Source: a bacterium
GTDB lineage: Bacteria > UBP15 > UBA6099
DNA length: 64,000 nt
Reading direction: 5' to 3'
Assembly (NCBI GenBank): GCA_029564595.1
Contig: JAKQPS010000176.1
Coordinates: forward strand, 62,001-126,000
This document shows positions 24,194 through 34,127 of this stretch, in pieces. Position numbers and translations under genes: made by a program. Position 1 is the first letter of the stretch, and every line of letters begins with the position of its first letter. The notes beneath the pieces are model-generated. The model searched no databases and was not told the origin of the DNA. It was given only the letters and a program-made list of their open reading frames with translations.

Positions 24194-25180
24194 TTACCAC
24201 GCCTGCTCTTTTCCGAATCCGGTTTTCAGAACAGAAAAGTCCTGCATGGTAATGTTGCCGTCGCCGTTCACATCAGTGTTCGCGCATGTATAGGATTCGT
24301 TATTAACTGTTACTACGGTTTCTGCCCCCAAGCCAAAACACAGCTTCAACGGTCCTAGGTCGGCGATAGAAATTTTTCCGTCGTCGTTAAAGTCGCCTGC
24401 GTAAAGATCGTCCACCATCCTAGCGTAAGTTCCTGTGCCGGACACAGTGACTGTAAACTCCGAGCCGAGGATATACTTGGAGTCGAGCCTTACTGTGTGA
24501 TTCCCAGCCGGAAGGCCCGATATTTCGAACATGCCGCTTGCATCCGTCACGTCTTCTTCCGCGCCGTTAACATACACCTTGACGCCTTCTTTCATAACAT
24601 TGATCTTTGCCAACCTGACCGCGCCGAATGCGTCGTTGCCGTCGGAGGCGAAGAAAGTCTTGGTTTTACCGGCCATGATAAAAACCGTGTTTTCGCCGGC
24701 TTCGGCCGCTGTAAAAATCTGTTTGCGTTCATTCTGATTTGAAAATGATATCAACTGTTTTGTCGATGGTATTATCACCGAAAGGTCGTAAGTGGGATGG
24801 AACTGAGAGAGGTCTGCGGTCATGAAAACCGCGCCGGGCTCCTCGACTTCGATGCGGACAGGCCATATTCTGCCGGGTTCGTTTGCGTCTTTGAGTTGAA
24901 TGCTTCTTGCGGCGATTTTCGCGTCGGTCGTCAGCACATACCCGTTGACCACCGCGTCCTCGGAATTGCCGGTGAGGCTCATGCCGGGCATGGGCGGCGG
25001 CTTAAGCAGTTCGGTCGCCGCTGAACCTTCTCCCACCCGAATTGGGAACATATCAGTTTTGTTTGTGGTGGAAAACGTCAGTTCGGCGTGCCAGTTGTCC
25101 ACCGTGCCCGCCGCGAACGCGAACGCGGGGAGCGCCATAGCTAAGAACGCCGACGCCAGCGCTGTCTTCACTCTGCTCAT
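24194..25180 (-). CDS. secreted protein with a C-terminal dockerin-type EF-hand pair
   Basis: A 328-residue exported protein. The signal peptide covers residues 1-23 and ends in AFAAG. The middle part is beta-rich and includes a carboxypeptidase-regulatory-like segment (VKVYVNGAEEDVTDASGMFEISGLPAGNHTV). The C-terminus has two calcium-loop repeats of the dockerin type, DFNDDGKISIADLGPL and DVNGDGNITMQDFSVL, each followed by a LK..FG helix end. Dockerins bind cohesins in cellulosomes, but the same repeat is common in other secreted bacterial proteins, and no cohesin is seen here. AGAGGTG precedes ATG 25180. It is the last of three secreted-protein genes in the same direction. Confidence 0.75.
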   Translation of the reverse strand: MSRVKTALASAFLAMALPAFAFAAGTVDNWHAELTFSTTNKTDMFPIRVGEGSAATELLKPPPMPGMSLTGNSEDAVVNGYVLTTDAKIAARSIQLKDANEPGRIWPVRIEVEEPGAVFMTADLSQFHPTYDLSVIIPSTKQLISFSNQNERKQIFTAAEAGENTVFIMAGKTKTFFASDGNDAFGAVRLAKINVMKEGVKVYVNGAEEDVTDASGMFEISGLPAGNHTVRLDSKYILGSEFTVTVSGTGTYARMVDDLYAGDFNDDGKISIADLGPLKLCFGLGAETVVTVNNESYTCANTDVNGDGNITMQDFSVLKTGFGKEQAW

Positions 25181-25334
25181 TGTGCACCTCTTCAGATTTG
25201 CTTTCTCGATACGGACGCAATGCCGCTTGATGTTTTTCTATAACGCCAAACAACGGCATTCGCGCCATTCTGATTCACTTATATTTTACCACATTCGTCA
25301 ATTTTCAACATTGTTTTAAAAAATATAGTCTGAC

Positions 25335-27452
25335 TTATGGAGAAGCGATTTTTAGGATCACGCCTCTATTTGTTTTAATCCAGTAGCCTTTCCATGCGGA
25401 TAGGCTGAATGAACTGTTGCTCAGCCGGGCGGTGTAAGAACCGGAAGAATAGTCGTAAATATATCGGGACACCCATCCGATGGCTTCCGCTTCTGAGAGG
25501 GGGACTTCCGCCGGATTGTCCGTCAGCGCAACCCTGATACTGGAATCCGCCCACGGCACGGCGGCGTTGAATGGATTCCCGAACATGTTCCATCCGGAAC
25601 CGAGAGGAACGGACGCGGTTGAACCGGAAGACCGAGGGCAACCGTTTGCGGTTATGGGAGCGGGCGCCGTGTTGTTGAACCAGAATCCCCTGCCCGTCTG
25701 GCCGACTCCGGGAAATCCCGCGTCTGTGTCGGCGTAGAAAAGCTGTGTCGCGGGAGAATACGCTATGAGAGAGCCGGTATAGCTCAAAGCCGTCGCGGGC
25801 GCGGACGCGTTCGGCACGAACGGCAGAGAAACGAGATGCCACCCCGCCGCGAGGTTTCCGGATGTGAACGCGTTCGAGCATCCTGCGACCGCCGTCAGGC
25901 TGAGCGTGAAGCTCAGAGGCTCTCCGGAAACCGCCAGCGGGCTTGTGTTGTTCACCACTATCACTATTTTCGAGTAAGACGAGCCGAAGCCTTCGAGCGT
26001 GGTCGAGCCTGTTCCTGCCGCCGCGATGTCCAGATTGCTTACGGAGAACCCGCCTCCGCTGTTCACCGCTATTGCCGCCAGTTTCCATGTGGCGGAAGAA
26101 GGCCCGGTGAAGCTTATCGTCACCCTTCGCGCTGTCGTGTCCGGCGCGGTCACGGAGTAATACCTTGCGGCCAGATGCGCCAGCGTCTGCGTGCGCGACA
26201 CCGGGAACGTCGATGACAGCGCGGTCACAGTCACGTCCGGGAAATCCGGATGCGAACCGTCAACGAAATCTTTCGTGTAAAACGCCGTCGAGTAGTCCCT
26301 GTATACAGTCTCGATGTCCGTCCCGTACCCGGAAAGCAGAGAATCTATTAGCGGGACTTCGGTGACTTGTTCGGCGCACCACGTCTGGGCCGACAGCGAA
26401 AGGCAGTTCTGCTGAAGAGCTTTCCACAGGTCCATTACGAACTTGTCGCCCGTCACCCGTTCAGTGATATATCTTAAAAAAATCGCCGAGCCGTATTCGA
26501 GACCGCGGTCGGCTTTGTCTATAGGCTCGGATGTTCGGCTTTTCCTGTAAGTATCCACAAAGCCGAGATAGTCGTTCACGTCCGGATACACCTTTTCCTC
26601 CATCCACACAGAGGACATCTCCATGAGCCACGTGGAGGGGGAAATATGGTTCATGCCGAACTGGACGGCGTGGAAGAATTCATGCGCGGCCAGCACTTGG
26701 CTGAATTCTTCAAGAGTAATGCCTCCAAACCCATATGTGGCGTAATCGTTGTCTACTTCTATGAAAGATTCCGCGTAGGAGGGGTTGCTGTATTCAGTCG
26801 TTGTATGCGTGCGGCCGACATAGCCAGTCGGAATACCTGAATAGTCATTCATCAGATCGCAGACGTAAACCTCGTATTTTCCGCCGGTGGAAGTTCTGGG
26901 AGGGGCCGGAAGACCGAGTTCGTTTATCTGTACGTCCCACACTTTTTCATAAATCGCCGCCAGCATATCTATGTAGTCCGCCGCCGCCGCGTGAGAGCCT
27001 GTAGCCGTATAAATAATTTTAAAATTGGTAGTGACTCGGGTTGAAAGCGTAGAACTTGAAAGAGCGCTCTGGCAGGTCGTGGACGAGCCGAAGTTCAGCC
27101 ACAGCCGCTGATTTCCTTCCCAGTCGGTGACCTGAATTACCGAGGAAAGAGACTCGCGGGTCTGGGGCGAAAGGTTGTCCCAATTGCGGACGAGGCGAAG
27201 TCCCGCAAGAGTCGCGTCTACGCCGGGCCTGTGAGGCTCGGAAACGCCGATTCTGTCCGCCTCCGCCCCTTGAAGCTCCGCCTGCGCTCCCTCTTCGTAA
27301 TAGTATCTGAAATCATTGACAATGTCGGCTTCGGAAAAAGGCGTTTCTGCGAATACCGCTTGCGAAACGACCGCAACCGCGAATATAACCGCCACAAATG
27401 CTCTTTTTATGAGCGCCGCTCTTTTTACCTGTTGCATCACAGTTTTCTTCAT
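25335..27452 (-). CDS. secreted putative metalloprotease, MXAN_6640-like
   Basis: A 705-residue exported protein. After a signal peptide ending AVFAETP, a domain at about residues 150-330 carries the zincin motif AAHEFFHAVQFG (HExxH) with the downstream WLMEMSSVWMEEKVY segment and a VYVCDLM..YSG strand. This is the layout of the putative metalloproteases named after MXAN_6640. Beta-sandwich domains follow. The last 180 residues have two copies of a GW(H/N)-led motif (GWHLVSLPF and GWNMFGNPF), a YDY strand and a WKGYWIKTNRG end. The same plan closes the 2149-residue protein encoded upstream. AAGGA touches ATG 27452, so the start could be a few codons later. Confidence 0.8.
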   Translation of the reverse strand: MKKTVMQQVKRAALIKRAFVAVIFAVAVVSQAVFAETPFSEADIVNDFRYYYEEGAQAELQGAEADRIGVSEPHRPGVDATLAGLRLVRNWDNLSPQTRESLSSVIQVTDWEGNQRLWLNFGSSTTCQSALSSSTLSTRVTTNFKIIYTATGSHAAAADYIDMLAAIYEKVWDVQINELGLPAPPRTSTGGKYEVYVCDLMNDYSGIPTGYVGRTHTTTEYSNPSYAESFIEVDNDYATYGFGGITLEEFSQVLAAHEFFHAVQFGMNHISPSTWLMEMSSVWMEEKVYPDVNDYLGFVDTYRKSRTSEPIDKADRGLEYGSAIFLRYITERVTGDKFVMDLWKALQQNCLSLSAQTWCAEQVTEVPLIDSLLSGYGTDIETVYRDYSTAFYTKDFVDGSHPDFPDVTVTALSSTFPVSRTQTLAHLAARYYSVTAPDTTARRVTISFTGPSSATWKLAAIAVNSGGGFSVSNLDIAAAGTGSTTLEGFGSSYSKIVIVVNNTSPLAVSGEPLSFTLSLTAVAGCSNAFTSGNLAAGWHLVSLPFVPNASAPATALSYTGSLIAYSPATQLFYADTDAGFPGVGQTGRGFWFNNTAPAPITANGCPRSSGSTASVPLGSGWNMFGNPFNAAVPWADSSIRVALTDNPAEVPLSEAEAIGWVSRYIYDYSSGSYTARLSNSSFSLSAWKGYWIKTNRGVILKIASP

Positions 27453-27576
27453 TCCTTAATAATAATCCCTATTATAAATTAATTCAAAATTAATCATAAT
27501 GGAATAACTGTTATCGGCAATGGAAAAAGCAGAAATATATTTCTTCGCCAAGGGAATAAATGGCGGGGTTCAGGAG

Positions 27577-30500
27577 TTATTCTTCGATGACGAACATGCT
27601 CGGAAAAACAAGCGCGCAACCGTCGCGATTCGCTTTGAGAGCGAAACCGCGCCACGGTTCGATAGTGACGCCATCCGTAATGCCGTACGGGCCGTCAAAA
27701 TCGTTGGCGGCTGGATCGAACAGCCATATATTTGCGTCCGTGCATTCAGCGGCCTGAGTTGAACCCAGCGCGGACACCGTTCCATAGTAATCGACGGCTA
27801 TCGACGCGCTCCATGTCATTGATTTGTCGTATGGCACGCCGACGATATTCCATCCTTCTCTAATCGGGACGAGATTCGTGTTAGATTTGACGCCAGTGGC
27901 GGTGATTGTGCGGGCGGTTGGGAAAAATACCCAATACGCAATGCCGGGGACGGTGGGGTCCATTCCGACGTTGAAAACATATGTGTTGTTTTTGAGTTGG
28001 AAGAACTGCAGGTCTGTAACGCCGAGCGCCAGTCCGGGAGAGTAGCTGATAGAAGGCTGCATAGGGATTCCGACCAAGTTCCATCCGGGCTGAAAGTCGT
28101 GATTCATAACGACGGGTGGCACTGAACGCACGATGATTATGGCGGCGGGGCTGAAGTCGCTGACGTTGCCCGCCAAGTCGGTGGCGCGGGCATATACGTA
28201 GTTGACTCCGAACTGCAGACCAGAGATATACATCGAGTATGAGCCGTTCGAGGCGGTTATCGCTTTGCCGTCCGGCGTCGGCTTGACGTCTGGAATGTTG
28301 ACGCACGCCGAATTGGCGTATGACCATATCTGAAGAGTCCCGCAGGACTGGCTGGTATAGTCCTCGTCTATGCGGCCGTCGCCGTCGTTGTCTATGCCGT
28401 CGTCTGCGGTAAGCGGGGTTATGCGCAATACGGCGAACGCTTCGACCGTCGCGTAAACCTCCGGCAATCCTCCCTGATCCAGAACTATGCCTGAACCTGT
28501 CGTCTGATCGAAATATGTTTCGACGTTCTGAAGAGTAAGCGAAGGAGCGCGCGGAGGCTTGGTGTCGATTACGAACCTGTCCCCGATCAGAGGCGCGGAG
28601 GCGGAAGCTTGGTTTCCGGCGACATCCGTCGCGTTCATCGTAACGTAAGCAATGCCGTCCTCGTGAGTCGAGCCGTTGTCCGTCATGGCCTGATATGAGT
28701 AAGAATAAAGAAAATCGCTGCCTGAGACCGCAGTCACAGCCGCGGAAACCGCGTCGCCGGTTCCCTGCTGCTCTACATTCACTGTGGGAGCCTCGTCTAG
28801 CAACTCATAGGATCGGATTCTCATATATATATTGCCTGCCTTGGTGATTGGCAGGAGATTGATATCCTTATCGATTGTGAATGAAAAATTAGAGTCCTTC
28901 CAATATGTGATTTCGAACTTGGGAGGTTTGGTGTCGATGGCGAGATATCCGCCAATGTCAGGAACGGTTCCGGCGGGAGTGGTGTTGCCCTGTTTGTCCG
29001 TGCCGATTACGACAATTTTCGCGTCGCCGTCCACATAGGTGGGAGAGCTTTCGGCGCTTACCAAGAACGAGCCTTTGAACTGTGTGAACGAGCCGCCGAT
29101 GGAAGTTGTGGTAACGTTTGCGACGCCATAGCTGCCTTGAGTTTCCACGCTGAATTTCGGCGGGTTCGGATTGCCGCTCAATTCGAGGTCTTCTGACGCT
29201 GAAATGAGCATATAGACCATGCCGGCTTTTGCCGTCTGTTTGGTGGAAGCCGGGGTGACGGGCGGCAAAGGCTGGGTTAAATTGGTGTCGCTGAAGTACG
29301 TCACGTTGAACTTTGGCGGGCCGGAATCGCGCACTATGACGCATTTGCCGAGCGCGGCGTTGTAGAACGGGGTGAGCGGCGAGCAACCGCGCGTTCCAGA
29401 GTTGCCTCCGGCGTCTATCACCAGACCTTCGATTATATTCGCCCCTTCCGCGAGGAAAATTCCCGGCGGGTCTTCGTCGATAAGGCCGTCAAAGTCGTCG
29501 TCTGAGCCGTTTACCGGATCTTCGTCGACAGCTCCGTCGCTGTCGTAATCGATTCCCAGAGAGAACTGACCGGCGGCGTTGGTAAAAACAGTTCCAATAT
29601 ACAGGTTATTTACATATATATTGACGCGAGAGTTGGCTTCCGCAGGGTTGGCCGTAAAGCCGGTCAGCGGCGAAGTGGTCAGAGTGGTGGGCGTTGTGAC
29701 GCCGTTGAAGATCGGCGGGCCGGGAGGCTCGGTGTCAACGTTGAACGCGTACACCACGCTCGACGAGCTTCTGTTGAAAGCCTGATCGTAAGAGTAAATT
29801 CTCCAGTAGTATTTTCCGTCCTGAAGTTCATGGGCGAAGCAGGATGAAGCCGTTCCGTCCCAAGAACATTTAGTGTCGGCCACGCACGATGTCTGATCGG
29901 AATAGTTCGCGCATCTGCCGGGCAGAAGGATGTCCGCCGGCAATATCGTTATGCTGAATGTGGTCGAATAGTTGTCGTCTTGAACGTCTTTGTCCACGAT
30001 TATAGAAGAGAAATTGGATTGTTGAGAGACTTGGACTTTGTACTTTAACATATCGGACGCGCGCGGTGAAATCCTCCAGCGCAGGTTCGGCGTCGAGTCG
30101 CTGACTATCTGGTTGTGAGTCGGCTCTATCGGGGCCGGGGCGGCGGGCGGAACAGTGTCCACCGTGAAGCTGCCTGTCGTGTAGATGACGTTGCCTGCGA
30201 GGTCTCTTACGAAATACGGGCTGTTTGGATCGATGTCTCCGACTGTTATCGAAGCGGTCCCGTTGTACGCCGCGCCTGATACTATGTTGTACGCGCCCGC
30301 ATAATCGTATTGAGAATCCGCTTGGTATTCGAGTTCGATATAGCAGCCGCTTCCGGGTTGAGGGCCGAACGAGCCGACATCCTCGTCAATGTGTCCGTCG
30401 CCGTCGTCGTCTATGCCGTTAAGGTATTCCTCGTCGATGAGTCCGTCGCAGTCGTTATCCAGCCCGTCATTGAGGACGGGCGTGGCGTGGAAGTTCGCCT

Positions 30501-33500
30501 GTTTGACGCGGGCGCGGAAGGAGTCGCCGACATATTTCGACACCGAGCAGGCCACTCGAACACCGTCGCCGTCCGGCGTCAACTCCAGCTCTCCCTCGAC
30601 GCCGTTTCGGTTGACGTCCAGTCCGGCGAGCAGAGGCGTTGCCGCGCACTGGATTTCAGGGGGCTGCGAGTCCACCATGAATTTGTCGCCTGACGCGGGA
30701 GCCTGATGATTCAGGATGTTTCCATACAGGTCTCGCGTTGTGAAATACAAATACGCCAAACCGTCCGAATAGACTTGTCCGGCTCCTATTGCGTCCACTT
30801 GAAAATCCGCTTTAAAGACGGTGTTGGAACCCGGAGGCCACGGGGTGGCGGTAAACGGGCCGGCTTTCTTCTGTCCCTGCTGCCATGTCTCGAAAGTCGG
30901 CTCATAACCGCTTGGTATCGGCTCATGCGAAGTGATAATTAGACAAACGGCCTGATTCGGGTTGCTCGTGGTGTCGCTGGTGACAGGCGTTCCGTCCGGC
31001 AGGGTGGGCATTGGCTCGGTGCAATCAATGTCGCTGAAATAAGCCACCGAGAGCTGCGGGGGAAGGGTGTCTATGCCGAAAGTGAAATAAGGCGTCGCGG
31101 TGGCGGTCATCGGCAATGGATTCCATGGGCCGATGTTGCCCGCCTTGTCGAACGCGGCTACCCGCCAGTAATACGGCTCGTCGAGCGTTCTCTGCGGCAT
31201 GGTGGGCAGGTTGATGGAGACCTGATTGACCGAGTTGTTGTTTATCACAAGAGTGCCGTCGTCGAAGCCGGCAGTGGTCGAGACCTGAAGCCACCATTTG
31301 GATATTTCCCAACCGGCGGTGGCTCCAGCGGCGCACGGAACTCCAAGGTAGTTTTGAGTTACGCTCACATCCTCGTCGATAAATCCGTCGCCGTCGTCGT
31401 CAATCCCGTTATAGCATTCCTCGTCCGTTCTGCCGTCGAAGTCGTTGTCCGTTCCGTCTGACAACATAGTCCACTTGAGGGTCGGGTTGTTCACGGTCGG
31501 GGCGGAGGGGGAACAAGACATTGCGGCGCGGGCGATTATGCCGTCGCAGGGCGCGACCGGCAGGGACGCCGAGGGAACGCCCGGCGGCGTCATGCGAATC
31601 GCGAAGAACTGCCCGCTGCTGATGGCCGTGTCAGGCTCGGCGGTCCCGAATTCAGGAATAACCCAGTTGGGAATCCCGTCCGGCAAACCGGGAGGATATG
31701 TGTCGTCGCTTAGTTTTCCGCTGTCGTACTGGTCGGCGGCGGCCTGATAGTCGTAGCGGTGCCATTTGCGGTTGTGCATCTGGTCGCGCGCTTCTATGGT
31801 TATGGCCGCGTACCCGTCGTTGTGCGTGGCGGCAGCCACCGCGTGGCAGCCTCTGAATGTTTTGCATCTGTTTGTGGCGTCGTCATACGCGTTGCAGCCT
31901 GAGCCTGTGCAGTAGTCGCAGGTCGGGCTTTGATTGCAGGTGGCGTACACCTGTTCCTGAACCCATTCGTCCGGCTGCGGTTTGCCCATGTACGCCGGGA
32001 CTCTCGAATCGGGTTTGAAGATGTAAACGGAAGGAGTCGCGCCGAGGAAGTCGTCCGTCGATTCCACTTCGAAATAAACGGTTCCCTCCGGAACGATCGA
32101 CATGGTCTGAGTTGTGACGCCGCCGTCGTTGTCGTGGTCGACAATCGCAAAAGTCGAAGAGTATGAACTGTTCGAATAATACCTAGCGCGCAGAGTCGGC
32201 GGGCTGTTGTCGAAGGAGACTGAGCCGCCGGCCGTCGGAGCAACCGCGTCAACTTCGTTGCCCACGCCGTCAGAGGCTGTGAATGTGACGGCGTAAATCC
32301 CTTCGTCTTCTATTCCGGGAAGAGTCGGCGCGCCGGAAATATCCCATCTGTATCTGTAAACAGTCTGCCCGAAGGGAAGCCCGACGCATTCGGGATGCGT
32401 GGTCAATCCGTCCTGAGTGCAGACGACGGTCATTTTATTGTCGGTGTGAGCCACGCCGGGAACGCGCGCGCGCGGGTCGGGGCCGGTGATGAATATTCTC
32501 GGATGCGGCAGGCATCTGGGCGAAGCGGTGTTGTACGTCTGGTGGAAACTGTAATAGTAGTTGGGCGAACAGAAGTACGACGCCGAGTCCTTTCCGGCGA
32601 CTCCGTTGGCTATCTCGTCGACATATCCGTTGCCGTCGTTGTCTATGCGGTCGTTGACGTTGTACGGAGGGCGAGTCACTCCCGCGCACCAGCTCGTATC
32701 CTCGTCTATCTGACCGTCCGCGTCGTTGTCCACGTTGTCAAACCCGCAGGCTTCTTCATCCGTAGAGCCATCGACATCTCTGTCCACAAACGGCGCTGCG
32801 GCAACGTTCCAGACATCGCCGTCTCCGGCCATCACAGGCGCGCCGTAGCGGTTATACACTAAAGGAACGCCGTATTGGTTTTCGGGCGCGAACAGTGGTT
32901 CGCTGACCGTTATTTTCAAATGTATGTATCGGGGCGGCGTCACGTCGCAGGTGGCGGGATTGAACCTGCAAGCGTTGCTGGTGACCACCGGATTGCCAAA
33001 AGTGTCGAGAGGAAACTTGTCTGAAAACCCTGTCGCTTCGTCAAATTGCGTGTAGTAATCGACGGACAGGAACTGAGGCGGTTTGCTGTCCGGAGCCAAG
33101 CATTTCTCAAAAGCGGTCACTGATGGATTATTTAACTCCTCCATCGTCGCGCTTGTGTTTCCGGCTGTGTCTATAAGCCTCATTACATAGCAATACGTGG
33201 TCGGCGGATTAGCAAATCTGTCGGCATTGAGCGAAGGTATAGTGTCGAGCAAATAGTCCACATCTCCGGGAAAAACCGAGCCTGCTATGTTTCCCGTCGT
33301 GGCGTATGGGGTTGGCCACTGCCTTCTTATCGACTGAACCAGACTCCAAGACATGCTTTTGTTGCACTGCCAGCATGTTTCGCCGTCCGGGCCGCAGGAA
33401 GGACAACTTTTTCCATTGGCTCCGTCGGGGTCGCCTCCGAACTCGCCGGTCGGATCATTCACGAGGAAATTCCATAATGAGCCGCCGTTGGGCATCGGAA

Positions 33501-34026
33501 CTATCGGCAATGTCCTCAGTTTTCCCGCGTCCGTCTTCGGCTTCTTCCTGTCCAGCCGGATTCCATTCGGATATCTCCATAACTTGCCGCTGTTCTGCTC
33601 CGGGAGATAAAGCTCGCACCAGATTTCATTGTTGACCAGATCGAGCGTCGCTATTGCGACTTGGTCGAAATCAGTTATGTTGATATATGGGAACGTAACG
33701 TTGTTAGTGTCGTCTGTTTGGAAGCTGGCCTGCTGATGCGTTATGTTCACCCTCGTGGCTCCGCACATAAGGTACATCGTGTTGAATCCGAGAGTGTCTC
33801 CGTCCGTGAATCCCTCAATGCCTCTTATCCTCATGATGGGTCCGGGAACGGCTTGTGTCGCGTCTGCTTGAAGCTCGACGTAAGACACATCGCTTCCAAT
33901 CGGTCTGCTAGCCTTCGACACAGCGGCCTGCGCGCCCGACGACCAAAACGCCAATAACGCCGCCAGCCCTAAAACAATGGCAAGCCTAACGACCATCGGC
34001 GTTGTTGTCCGACCGTTAAGAATCAT
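27577..34026 (-). CDS. 2149-residue secreted protein with MopE-like calcium/metal-binding motifs and a GWN C-terminal domain
   Basis: A very large exported protein. The signal peptide ends at SGAQAAVS. The body is a chain of Ig-like beta domains with recurrent DTxPP linkers (SKPPQF, DTLPPQL, DTVPPA, DTKPPK). Ten acidic loops of the type DNDGDGxIDED are scattered through it, among them DNDADGQIDED, DDDGDGFIDED, DNDCDGLIDEE and DYDSDGAVDED. These resemble the MopE putative metal-binding motif and thrombospondin type 3 loops and should bind calcium. The last 190 residues repeat the GWNLVGIP, GWNIVGVP, PWRGFALKANR plan shared with the neighbouring protease. An outer-surface or matrix role is likely. 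No catalytic motif is recognised. Confidence 0.8.
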   Translation of the reverse strand: MILNGRTTTPMVVRLAIVLGLAALLAFWSSGAQAAVSKASRPIGSDVSYVELQADATQAVPGPIMRIRGIEGFTDGDTLGFNTMYLMCGATRVNITHQQASFQTDDTNNVTFPYINITDFDQVAIATLDLVNNEIWCELYLPEQNSGKLWRYPNGIRLDRKKPKTDAGKLRTLPIVPMPNGGSLWNFLVNDPTGEFGGDPDGANGKSCPSCGPDGETCWQCNKSMSWSLVQSIRRQWPTPYATTGNIAGSVFPGDVDYLLDTIPSLNADRFANPPTTYCYVMRLIDTAGNTSATMEELNNPSVTAFEKCLAPDSKPPQFLSVDYYTQFDEATGFSDKFPLDTFGNPVVTSNACRFNPATCDVTPPRYIHLKITVSEPLFAPENQYGVPLVYNRYGAPVMAGDGDVWNVAAAPFVDRDVDGSTDEEACGFDNVDNDADGQIDEDTSWCAGVTRPPYNVNDRIDNDGNGYVDEIANGVAGKDSASYFCSPNYYYSFHQTYNTASPRCLPHPRIFITGPDPRARVPGVAHTDNKMTVVCTQDGLTTHPECVGLPFGQTVYRYRWDISGAPTLPGIEDEGIYAVTFTASDGVGNEVDAVAPTAGGSVSFDNSPPTLRARYYSNSSYSSTFAIVDHDNDGGVTTQTMSIVPEGTVYFEVESTDDFLGATPSVYIFKPDSRVPAYMGKPQPDEWVQEQVYATCNQSPTCDYCTGSGCNAYDDATNRCKTFRGCHAVAAATHNDGYAAITIEARDQMHNRKWHRYDYQAAADQYDSGKLSDDTYPPGLPDGIPNWVIPEFGTAEPDTAISSGQFFAIRMTPPGVPSASLPVAPCDGIIARAAMSCSPSAPTVNNPTLKWTMLSDGTDNDFDGRTDEECYNGIDDDGDGFIDEDVSVTQNYLGVPCAAGATAGWEISKWWLQVSTTAGFDDGTLVINNNSVNQVSINLPTMPQRTLDEPYYWRVAAFDKAGNIGPWNPLPMTATATPYFTFGIDTLPPQLSVAYFSDIDCTEPMPTLPDGTPVTSDTTSNPNQAVCLIITSHEPIPSGYEPTFETWQQGQKKAGPFTATPWPPGSNTVFKADFQVDAIGAGQVYSDGLAYLYFTTRDLYGNILNHQAPASGDKFMVDSQPPEIQCAATPLLAGLDVNRNGVEGELELTPDGDGVRVACSVSKYVGDSFRARVKQANFHATPVLNDGLDNDCDGLIDEEYLNGIDDDGDGHIDEDVGSFGPQPGSGCYIELEYQADSQYDYAGAYNIVSGAAYNGTASITVGDIDPNSPYFVRDLAGNVIYTTGSFTVDTVPPAAPAPIEPTHNQIVSDSTPNLRWRISPRASDMLKYKVQVSQQSNFSSIIVDKDVQDDNYSTTFSITILPADILLPGRCANYSDQTSCVADTKCSWDGTASSCFAHELQDGKYYWRIYSYDQAFNRSSSSVVYAFNVDTEPPGPPIFNGVTTPTTLTTSPLTGFTANPAEANSRVNIYVNNLYIGTVFTNAAGQFSLGIDYDSDGAVDEDPVNGSDDDFDGLIDEDPPGIFLAEGANIIEGLVIDAGGNSGTRGCSPLTPFYNAALGKCVIVRDSGPPKFNVTYFSDTNLTQPLPPVTPASTKQTAKAGMVYMLISASEDLELSGNPNPPKFSVETQGSYGVANVTTTSIGGSFTQFKGSFLVSAESSPTYVDGDAKIVVIGTDKQGNTTPAGTVPDIGGYLAIDTKPPKFEITYWKDSNFSFTIDKDINLLPITKAGNIYMRIRSYELLDEAPTVNVEQQGTGDAVSAAVTAVSGSDFLYSYSYQAMTDNGSTHEDGIAYVTMNATDVAGNQASASAPLIGDRFVIDTKPPRAPSLTLQNVETYFDQTTGSGIVLDQGGLPEVYATVEAFAVLRITPLTADDGIDNDGDGRIDEDYTSQSCGTLQIWSYANSACVNIPDVKPTPDGKAITASNGSYSMYISGLQFGVNYVYARATDLAGNVSDFSPAAIIIVRSVPPVVMNHDFQPGWNLVGIPMQPSISYSPGLALGVTDLQFFQLKNNTYVFNVGMDPTVPGIAYWVFFPTARTITATGVKSNTNLVPIREGWNIVGVPYDKSMTWSASIAVDYYGTVSALGSTQAAECTDANIWLFDPAANDFDGPYGITDGVTIEPWRGFALKANRDGCALVFPSMFVIEE

Positions 34027-34127
34027 ATTTCCCGACTTTCAACTTTCGACCTTATTTTACCATACAGTGTTAAAACACAACAAGTTTTTAATATAGATTA
34101 AGCGTGACAAATAAGTGATAAAGATGG

